Below, in pieces: positions 14,835 through 20,668 of a stretch of DNA of 28,983 bases (positions are counted from its first letter, which is position 1; the number at the start of each line of letters is the position of its first letter). Source of the stretch: an uncultured Clostridium sp. (GTDB lineage: Bacteria > Bacillota > Clostridia > Oscillospirales > Acutalibacteraceae); the NCBI GenBank assembly GCA_958422185.1, contig CATZNW010000028.1, forward strand, positions 1 through 28,983, given 5' to 3'. Both the position numbers and the translations under genes were made by a program. The notes beneath the pieces were generated by a model that searched no databases, had not been told where the DNA came from, and saw only the letters and a program-made list of their open reading frames with translations.

Positions 14835-15904
14835 GCAAAACGTTTGACGAAATCCTGGAGTCAATGAAAACAGAGTTCTTTAACGAGTGCGGTGAATATG
14901 CAGAAAACTATCCGGAAACAGCGCTTAGATTCAAGGCAGTTGCAAGCGAGATCTATGCGGCTTATACCGCTGCCGATTATGCTTTAAGGCAGGTGTTTGT
15001 ACAAACCGCGTCCGGCGAGTACCTGGACAGGCATGGCCGGATGCGCAGTATCACGCGCAAAAAGGCGTCTTTTGCAAAGGGTGCTCTTACGTTTTCGCTG
15101 CCACAGGAGCTTGAAACCGATGTGGACATTCCAAAAGGCACTGTCTGTTCGGTCAAAGGCAGTCCGCTCGTTCAGTTTGCAACGGATGAAAATGCGGTCA
15201 TACCGGCGGGCAGCCTTTCGGTCAGTGTCCCGGCGACCGCCCTTTCAAGCGGCGGGAGATTCAATGCTGCAGCAGGCTGTGTGACCGTTATGGTCAATCC
15301 TCCCGAATATGTTGTTTCGGTAACAAATAACGAGCCTTTTTACGGCGGTTCGGACGATGAAACGGACGAGGCGCTGAGAAGCCGGATAATCGAATCCTAC
15401 AGTTCCGTCAGCAATGGTATAAGCACGAAATCCTTTGAGGAGCAGATCCTTTTGATAGACGGTGTGAAAGATGTCAGTATCGTATTCAATACAGATCTTA
15501 ATGCCGTTGTAGTCTGGGTGCGTACCGAAAGCGGAGATTTTCCGGGCAGTGAAATTACTGCTCCCCTTTCCGAAAAGCTGAGTTTATTTAATATCTGCTC
15601 GGTCCGATATGCCGTTTATTCGGCGCACAAAAGTGAATTTTCTGTTTATGCGGCAGTCAAGGCCGCGCGGGGCGCGGATAAAGAGCAGCTCTTGTCAGAC
15701 GTCGAAAGCCGTATCAGAGAAATATGTTCGGTTCAGAAAATAGGACAGCAGCTTCCGGTCTCGCTTATTGCAACGGCGGTATGCAATGTTGAAAATGTTC
15801 AGGGTGCCGACGTTTCGGCGAACCCGTCATATGAAGGTATTATCGCCTGCAGTGCAGACGAATATCTTGTTTTAAAAGACGTGCAGGTGGAAATTTATGA
15901 ATAG
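14831..15904 (+). CDS. Baseplate J-like wedge protein
   Basis: The 357-residue protein is a recognisable gpJ/gp6 family member. It has the N-terminal helical region with TASGEYLDRHGRMRSITRKKA (about 56-75), a middle beta domain with DIPKGTVCSV and VPATALSSGGRFN, and the hallmark segment GGSDDETDEALRSRIIESYS (about 171-190). GISTKSFEEQILLIDGVKDV and a C-terminal domain follow. Length matches PBSX XkdT. It starts with TTG 14831 overlapping the previous stop, with GGTGAG 9 bases upstream. It forms the wedge ring of the baseplate. Confidence 0.93.
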   Translation: MSKTFDEILESMKTEFFNECGEYAENYPETALRFKAVASEIYAAYTAADYALRQVFVQTASGEYLDRHGRMRSITRKKASFAKGALTFSLPQELETDVDIPKGTVCSVKGSPLVQFATDENAVIPAGSLSVSVPATALSSGGRFNAAAGCVTVMVNPPEYVVSVTNNEPFYGGSDDETDEALRSRIIESYSSVSNGISTKSFEEQILLIDGVKDVSIVFNTDLNAVVVWVRTESGDFPGSEITAPLSEKLSLFNICSVRYAVYSAHKSEFSVYAAVKAARGADKEQLLSDVESRIREICSVQKIGQQLPVSLIATAVCNVENVQGADVSANPSYEGIIACSADEYLVLKDVQVEIYE

Positions 15905-16451
15905 CAGTACGGTTTATGAAAGGCTTGTTTCGCTTTTGCAGACCGTGGGGCTCGCGGGTGCGCACGGAGATATTCTTCGTGCGGAGGTAAAAGCCTATGC
16001 GGCGGCGGTTTCATTTGTGCAGCATGCATCGGAACAGGTGCTTTCAGAGGCGTTTGCAGATACAATGAGCCAAAAAGGGATCCTGATGTATTGTGATCTG
16101 CTCAAAATCGAGAGCGGTGAAACGCAGGAGGAAACAATAGAAAAAATCATCTCGCGTCTTTCGGAAGGGTTTTATATTATGGAAACGCATGAATTCCGTG
16201 AACTTGAGGAAAATGCAACAGGATATAATGTGGATTATACGAATAATATAAAAACGATCACAATTTCGCCGGTAAACAAAGAAACTCTTTCATCCGTTTC
16301 AGATCTGGTAAATCATTACTATCCCGTAATCTACTCTCCGCCCATTACGGGCAGTGGGCTCTGCTTTGATTCGCTGGATTCGCTGGATATAAGATGGTTT
16401 GAGGCGGAAGAATATAACCTGCCGTTTTATATTTGGGATAAGCTGGGGTAA
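15897..16451 (+). CDS. Baseplate/tail protein of the XkdU (gpI, DUF2313-like) type
   Basis: The 184-residue protein directly follows baseplate J, the fixed position of gpI/XkdU, and has similar size. The N-terminal half is helical (VKAYAAAVSFVQHASEQVLSE, DTMSQKGILMYCDLLKI). The C-terminal half has an acidic strand-rich part ending RWFEAEEYNLPFYIWDKLG. These proteins attach fibres to the wedge. It overlaps baseplate J by 8 bases. Its stop overlaps an ATG by one base (TAATG) that opens a 28-codon frame in the following gap. Confidence 0.72.
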   Translation: MNSSTVYERLVSLLQTVGLAGAHGDILRAEVKAYAAAVSFVQHASEQVLSEAFADTMSQKGILMYCDLLKIESGETQEETIEKIISRLSEGFYIMETHEFRELEENATGYNVDYTNNIKTITISPVNKETLSSVSDLVNHYYPVIYSPPITGSGLCFDSLDSLDIRWFEAEEYNLPFYIWDKLG

Positions 16452-16564
16452 TGCAGGCAGGACCCGGCGTCCGGCAGCCTTTTGCCGGGCAGGATAAACG
16501 GTCAAGCTTTAGCGCGCAGGCCCATATGCGCATATGAAAATTGTGGGCGGAAAGGAAAGATTTA
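16452..16564 (+). other. 113-base gap with strong inverted repeats before the fibre gene
   Basis: This is the only sizeable gap inside the phage unit. It holds a GC-rich hairpin from CCGGCA/TGCCGG (about 16470-16487) and a perfect 14-base palindrome CATATGCGCATATG (16523-16536). A 28-codon frame (16451-16537) crosses it but has no ribosome binding site of its own and looks accidental. The end holds the GGAAAGGAAAG ribosome binding site for the fibre gene. The hairpin lacks a T tract, so it is not an obvious terminator. Confidence 0.5.
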
Positions 16565-17041
16565 ATGAGTGCTACTAATAAAACTTCTTTTTTAGGGCTT
16601 TCAAGCTGGCTCGGAAGCGACAAACCGCAGCGGACGGATTTTAATGCAGACAATGAAAAGATAGACGAATTCGCATCTGAACATACGGCGGACACACAGT
16701 GCCATCTTTCCGCTGAGGATAGGGAGAAATTTGATCTTCCGTACTACTACGGAGTTTATTTCGGGAACGGGCAGCCAAGCCAGACTATCACAACAAAATG
16801 TCCGTTTGAGCCTACGTTCGGATTTGTTTACAGCATAAGCAGTCCGGCTCATGAAACAGATTTTGACAATAAGGCGTGTTACAATTATTTTGCTCTTGCG
16901 GCTCAAAGGGGAAGTACGTCCGGAATAACGATCTCCGGAAGTAATCTTATAGCTACCTCTTCGCCGAATCCGGTTTCGGAAAAGGAATACACAAGGATGA
17001 ATTCGGTGGGGCGAACCTATTTTTATGTTCTTTTCCGTTAG
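16565..17041 (+). CDS. Short tail-fibre-like protein
   Basis: The 158-residue protein begins with the fibre N-terminal pattern seen in clostridial phages: LGLSSWLGSDKPQRTDFNAD (13-32) followed by NEKIDEF. HLSAEDREKFD (54-64) resembles the H-[IL]-[ST]-x2-[ED]-R-x2-[FW] repeat of phage fibre and tail proteins. After that comes about 90 residues of small beta-like sequence (YYGVYFGNGQPSQTITTKCP, SGITISGSNLIATSS). It is far shorter than most fibres and has no collagen or chaperone domain. GGAAAGGAAAG precedes the ATG by about 6 bases. It is the last gene before the terminator. It probably mediates surface binding. Confidence 0.68.
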   Translation: MSATNKTSFLGLSSWLGSDKPQRTDFNADNEKIDEFASEHTADTQCHLSAEDREKFDLPYYYGVYFGNGQPSQTITTKCPFEPTFGFVYSISSPAHETDFDNKACYNYFALAAQRGSTSGITISGSNLIATSSPNPVSEKEYTRMNSVGRTYFYVLFR

Positions 17042-17086
17042 AAATGAATAAACAAACGGCAGCAGGAGGGTGTTTTGTATATTCTG

Positions 17087-17117
17087 AGCGGTCCGGCAAA
17101 AGCCGGGCCGCTTTTTT
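17087..17117 (+). terminator. Terminator of the phage-derived operon
   Basis: An 11-bp stem (AGCGGTCCGGC / GCCGGGCCGCT, one T-G wobble) with loop AAAA is followed by a T run (17112-17117). A ribosome-binding-like AGGAGGGTG (17064-17072) lies just before it with no gene behind it. Confidence 0.93.
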
Positions 17118-17118
17118 C

Positions 17119-17178
17119 TTTACTTTGGCAGCAAATTATAATATAATATGTTTTATTAATGCATCGCGCCGCGGCGCG
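17119..17178 (+). promoter_or_regulatory. Promoter and GC-only palindrome upstream of coaX
   Basis: TTTACT (17119-17124), 17 bases, then a perfect TATAAT (17142-17147). The predicted RNA start is near 17154. A perfect 14-base palindrome CGCGCCGCGGCGCG (17165-17178) lies between that start and the ribosome binding site AAAGGCGG (17180-17187). It could be an RNA hairpin or an operator. Confidence 0.6.
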
Positions 17179-17193
17179 GAAAGGCGGTAAGTT

Positions 17194-17955
17194 ATGATAC
17201 TTGTTGCAGATGTTGGAAATACAAATACGGTTCTCGGAGTGTGGGACGGAAACAAGCTGGTATGCAGCGGCAGACTGTCAACAAACACCGGAGAAACGGT
17301 GATCGAATTTTCAATGAAGCTCAAAACATTTCTGGATTTGAACGGGGTAGGTAAGATTACAGGGGGCGTAATCTCAAGCGTTGTTCCCGCTCTGGTGCGC
17401 ACAATAAAAAAAGCTGCGGAAATGATCTGCGGCACGGAACTGCTTGTTGTCGGCCCGGGTATAAAAACGGGACTTAATATAAAACTTGACAACCCTGCGG
17501 AAATGGGTGCGGATCTTGTTGCCGGCGATGTTGCCGTCATTAATAAATATAAGCTCCCTGCGATCGTTTTTGATATAGGAACTGCAACAACGGCGTCCGT
17601 TATTGACAGAAACGGCGCGCATCTTGGCGGAGCGATCATGTGCGGAATAAAAACGGCAATCAATGCGCTCTCAAGCGGAACTGCCCTGCTTTCTCAGATA
17701 GATATCTCCGCTCCGGCTAAAGTGATCGGCTCCAACACGGCAGACGCAATGAAATGCGGTTCGGTCATAGGTACCGCAGTCATGATTGAAGGCATGGTAA
17801 ACCGCTTTGAAGAGGAGCTTGGAGAAAAGGCTACCGTTGTTATAACGGGCGGCCTCGGCGGTTCGATTGCAAGGGAGATCAGAATACCGGTAATCGTGGA
17901 CGACGATCTGTTGCTTGAGGGCCTCAGAATTATTTACGAAAAAAATCAGAAGTAA
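17194..17955 (+). CDS. coaX: Type III pantothenate kinase
   Basis: This enzyme phosphorylates pantothenate with ATP, the first step of coenzyme A synthesis. It is an ASKHA-fold enzyme of the usual length (253). Visible motifs are the phosphate-binding DVGNTNTVLG (6-15), GADLVAGDVAV (105-115) with the catalytic-type Asp107, and the second phosphate loop DIGTATTASVID (127-138), followed by GGAIMCGI. Many family members have Arg after the GAD motif and here it is Leu, a variant to note. AAAGGCGG lies 6 bases before the ATG. It is followed after 15 bases by the DUF1015 gene, so the two are probably co-transcribed. Confidence 0.93.
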   Translation: MILVADVGNTNTVLGVWDGNKLVCSGRLSTNTGETVIEFSMKLKTFLDLNGVGKITGGVISSVVPALVRTIKKAAEMICGTELLVVGPGIKTGLNIKLDNPAEMGADLVAGDVAVINKYKLPAIVFDIGTATTASVIDRNGAHLGGAIMCGIKTAINALSSGTALLSQIDISAPAKVIGSNTADAMKCGSVIGTAVMIEGMVNRFEEELGEKATVVITGGLGGSIAREIRIPVIVDDDLLLEGLRIIYEKNQK

Positions 17956-17970
17956 CCGGGAGGCGGCATT

Positions 17971-19209
17971 TTGGCAATATTCAGAGCTTTCAGGGCATTC
18001 AGACCCGCTGAAAAATATCAGCGTCTTATTCCGGCCCTGCCTTATGATGTTATGAGCAGTGAAGAGGCGCGCGCGGCGGTGCGCGGAAATCCGCTTTCTT
18101 TTCTGCATGTGGACAGGGCGGAGATAGACTTTCCTGCGGGCACAAGCCCTTATGAAAAGGCCGTGTATGAGAAAGCAAGGGATAATCTTTTGGCTCTGGA
18201 GCGCAGCGGCGCTCTTGTTCAGGACAGCAGACCCTGTTTTTATATTTACAGGCAGGAAATGAACGGCAGGGTGCAGACCGGCCTCGCCGGCTGCGCTTCG
18301 ATAGATGATTATATGAATAATATAATCAAGAAACATGAAAAAACCCTTGCAAAAAAAGAAGCGGACAGGATCCGCCATGTAAGTGTAACCAACGCCAATA
18401 CCGGCCCTATTTTTCTTACTTACCGCAAAAACCGGGAGATTTCGGATATCTTAAACAGTTTTGCGAATAACAACAGGCCCGTGTACAATTTTGAGGCGGC
18501 AGGCGCGCTTCAGACCGTTTGGGTCATAGATGATGATGAAATAAACTCGCGCCTTTCAGAGCTTTTCAGATCGGTCAAGGCCTTTTATATTGCAGACGGA
18601 CATCACCGCTGTGAATCCGCAGTTCGTGTCGGACAGATGAAAAGATATGAAAGCGGCGGCTACACGGGTGATGAGGAGTTCAACTATTTTCTTGCCGTTG
18701 CATTTGCGGATTCCGATCTGCGCATCATGGATTACAACAGGGTGGTAAAGGATCTGAACGGATTTACGCCCGCAGAGTTTCTGGGCAGAATCTCCGATTC
18801 GTTTGAGATCAAAGAACAGGAGCGGCCGTATTCCCCGCAAAAGAAGCATACTTTTGGAATGTATCTTGATTCCAGATGGTATTCGCTTGCCGCAAAGGAT
18901 AAAATAATAAATGATCTGAATCCCGTTGAATCGCTTGATGTTTCTGTTTTGCAGAATAACCTGCTGGATCCCGTTTTGGGTATCAGGGATCCGAAAAAGG
19001 ATGACAGAATCGATTTCATAGGCGGTATCCGGGGACTGAAAGAACTTGAAAAAAGAGCAAACAGCGATATGAAACTGGCCTTTTCCATGTTTCCCACAAC
19101 GGTTGCAGAACTTATGGCAATAGCTGATGCCGGTGAGATCATGCCGCCTAAATCAACCTGGTTTGAACCCAAACTGCTCTCAGGTATTTTTATTCATCAT
19201 CTTTCATAG
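17971..19209 (+). CDS. DUF1015 family protein with ParB-like DGHHR motif
   Basis: The 412-residue protein matches the DUF1015 family, which is widespread in Clostridia and often found near serine biosynthesis genes. It has no settled role that I can vouch for. Features are PALPYDVMSS (21-30), KHEKT (121-125), NANTGPIFLTY (141-151) and the most conserved part FYIADGHHRCESA (205-217). The D209-G-H-H-R213 motif resembles the catalytic DGxHR loop of ParB/sulfiredoxin-fold nucleotide hydrolases and serine kinases, suggesting a phosphotransfer or nucleotide-binding role by inference. Start TTG 17971 has GGGAGGCGG upstream at 17958-17966. No terminator is visible after it. Confidence 0.85.
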   Translation: MAIFRAFRAFRPAEKYQRLIPALPYDVMSSEEARAAVRGNPLSFLHVDRAEIDFPAGTSPYEKAVYEKARDNLLALERSGALVQDSRPCFYIYRQEMNGRVQTGLAGCASIDDYMNNIIKKHEKTLAKKEADRIRHVSVTNANTGPIFLTYRKNREISDILNSFANNNRPVYNFEAAGALQTVWVIDDDEINSRLSELFRSVKAFYIADGHHRCESAVRVGQMKRYESGGYTGDEEFNYFLAVAFADSDLRIMDYNRVVKDLNGFTPAEFLGRISDSFEIKEQERPYSPQKKHTFGMYLDSRWYSLAAKDKIINDLNPVESLDVSVLQNNLLDPVLGIRDPKKDDRIDFIGGIRGLKELEKRANSDMKLAFSMFPTTVAELMAIADAGEIMPPKSTWFEPKLLSGIFIHHLS

Positions 19210-19251
19210 CATACAGACCGTTTTAATTTTATAATTTGTTTAGAAATAAAG

Positions 19252-19280
19252 TTGTAAATCCCGGTGCAATATGGTAGAAT
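19252..19280 (+). promoter_or_regulatory. Sigma-A-type promoter of the M28 peptidase gene
   Basis: TTGTAA (19252-19257), 17 bases, TAGAAT (19275-19280), with an extended -10 TG at 19272-19273. The spacing is ideal. A ribosome binding site TTAGGAG follows before the ATG at 19314. Confidence 0.7.
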
Positions 19281-19313
19281 AATATATCATAATATTTTAG
19301 GAGTACATAAACT

Positions 19314-20576
19314 ATGAAGATCGCACTTGAATACGGCAAGGATTTTGATATCAAGCGTCAGACCGAATACGCCGTAAAAGGAATAACGAAAATCTGCAAT
19401 AAGATCGGCCCCAGAAAGCCGGGTTCCCCTGAGGAGCACCGCGCGCAGCAGTGGTTTCAGAAGGATATGAAAAATTATTGCGAAGAAACAAGAATTGAGG
19501 AGTTTACGCTTCACCGCCAGGGCTTTATGGGCTTTATTCCGTTCACAGTTGCCTGCGGCATCGCAAGCGTATTCGTGAACTGGTTTGCAAGCCCGATCGC
19601 TGCATTTATTCTGTGTATTCTGGCGTTTATTCCGCTCGTTTTTGAATTCCTGATGTATAAGCAGTTTGACGATTTTCTTTTCCCTAAGCAGACTTCCCAC
19701 AATATGGTGGCGGTTAGAAAACCGTCCGGCGAGGTGAAAAGAAGGTTTGTAATGGTGGGCCATTCCGATTCACAGTTTGAATGGACTCTCAATTATCTTA
19801 TAGGCGGTCTTCAGGCAAAACTTTTTGTAGAGATCCCCGCCGTTGTAGGCCTTGTAGTGGATACGATCTTTGCGCTTGTTTGCATCATTGCAGGAAAAGG
19901 CGCTGCCGCCATGGACATTGAGGGCGCAAGATGGTTCTTCATCACATTCTTTGTTGTTTCCTGCGTTTTTATTCCGTTTGAATTTGCTTTTCTCTTTTTC
20001 CAGAGCTGGACTAAATCCGTACCCGGCGCGTCGGATAACCTTTCCGGATGCTATGTGGGCATGGCAACGATAAAGGCGCTTGCCGAGGCCGGCGTTCGTT
20101 TTGAAAATACAGAAGTTATGCTCGTTTGCTCCGGCTCCGAGGAAGCAGGACTCCGCGGTGCAAAGGCATTCGCAAAGGCCCATGAAAAAGAGCTGAAGGA
20201 GATACCCACCTGCGTCGTTGCCATTGATACTTTCAGGGATCTTGAAACAATGGCAGTATACCACAGGGATCTTTCGGGAACGCTTCAGCACCATGAGGGC
20301 GCAAAAGTACTTATGCATGATGCCAGCGCGAACTGCGGATTTGACGTTAAGTATGAATCCATTTATATTGGCGGTTCAGACGCTGCGGCGTTTACGCAGC
20401 GCGGTATTCCCGCAACGGGATTTGCCGCTATGGATCCCGCCCCGCCCAGATATTATCACACCCGTCTTGATAATCCGGAAAATCTGAGGCCGGAAGCCAT
20501 TGAAGCGGGTATTTCAATTATGATAGAGGCGTGCTGCATGTTTGATAAAGAGGGCGCCAAAGGCATTACAGACTGA
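19314..20576 (+). CDS. Membrane-embedded M28-family zinc aminopeptidase-like protein
   Basis: The 420-residue protein carries a full set of M28 metallopeptidase residues: H150 (VGHSDS), D241 (GASDNLSG), the catalytic E276 with ligand E277 (SGSEEAGLRG), D305 (VAIDTF) and H382 (YYHTRLDN). Such enzymes use two zinc ions to remove N-terminal residues or process peptides. Four hydrophobic segments are visible at about 71-91, 94-113, 171-193 and 207-230. Two lie between the first and second metal ligands, so the catalytic domain is interrupted by membrane segments. The substrate is unknown. It has its own promoter and terminator, so it is a single-gene unit. Confidence 0.85.
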   Translation: MKIALEYGKDFDIKRQTEYAVKGITKICNKIGPRKPGSPEEHRAQQWFQKDMKNYCEETRIEEFTLHRQGFMGFIPFTVACGIASVFVNWFASPIAAFILCILAFIPLVFEFLMYKQFDDFLFPKQTSHNMVAVRKPSGEVKRRFVMVGHSDSQFEWTLNYLIGGLQAKLFVEIPAVVGLVVDTIFALVCIIAGKGAAAMDIEGARWFFITFFVVSCVFIPFEFAFLFFQSWTKSVPGASDNLSGCYVGMATIKALAEAGVRFENTEVMLVCSGSEEAGLRGAKAFAKAHEKELKEIPTCVVAIDTFRDLETMAVYHRDLSGTLQHHEGAKVLMHDASANCGFDVKYESIYIGGSDAAAFTQRGIPATGFAAMDPAPPRYYHTRLDNPENLRPEAIEAGISIMIEACCMFDKEGAKGITD

Positions 20577-20590
20577 TCATTTGCTGATCT

Positions 20591-20630
20591 GCCGGCTTTC
20601 ACTGGGTATCCTAATGAAAGCCGGCTTTTT
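20591..20630 (+). terminator. Terminator after the M28 peptidase gene
   Basis: A perfect 11-bp stem GCCGGCTTTCA / TGAAAGCCGGC with a 13-base loop is followed by five T (20626-20630). Confidence 0.9.
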
Positions 20631-20668
20631 AAAGTCTGAAATTATAAATCTTCCGGCAGGTGATTGAT

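Larger units (their letters stand above)
6470..17117 (+). mobile_element. Compact phage-derived packaging/capsid/baseplate locus lacking sheath, tube, tape measure, lysis and integration genes
   Basis: About fifteen co-directional genes run from small terminase to fibre in the order of PBSX-like prophages, with overlaps or gaps mostly under 25 bases. They have one candidate promoter before them and one strong terminator after them. Packaging, head, connector and baseplate functions are all recognisable. The genes expected between connector and LysM hub (sheath, tube, chaperones, tape measure) are missing. Integrase, excisionase, repressor, replication, holin and endolysin genes are missing too, and I saw no flanking direct repeats that would mark attachment sites. 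Base composition looks like the neighbouring housekeeping genes. All frames are open except at the portal start. The locus is either domesticated (gene-transfer-agent-like or PBSX-like) or a deleted prophage. Confidence 0.85.

Noticed and set aside
16451..16537. 28-codon frame coupled by TAATG to the XkdU-like gene
   Set aside because: It has no ribosome binding site, crosses a hairpin and a palindrome, and its composition looks like structured non-coding DNA.
17044..17193. 49-codon frame from an ATG directly after the fibre gene
   Set aside because: It runs through a strong terminator and the coaX promoter, has no ribosome binding site and ends at the coaX ribosome binding site.
6376..17193. 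Attachment-site direct repeats flanking the phage unit
   Set aside because: No matching repeats of useful length were noticed between 6376-6469 and 17042-17193, and there is no tRNA gene nearby.
17671..18378. 235-codon minus-strand frame across the coaX/DUF1015 boundary
   Set aside because: It spans two well-supported plus-strand genes and their junction. No family features are visible.
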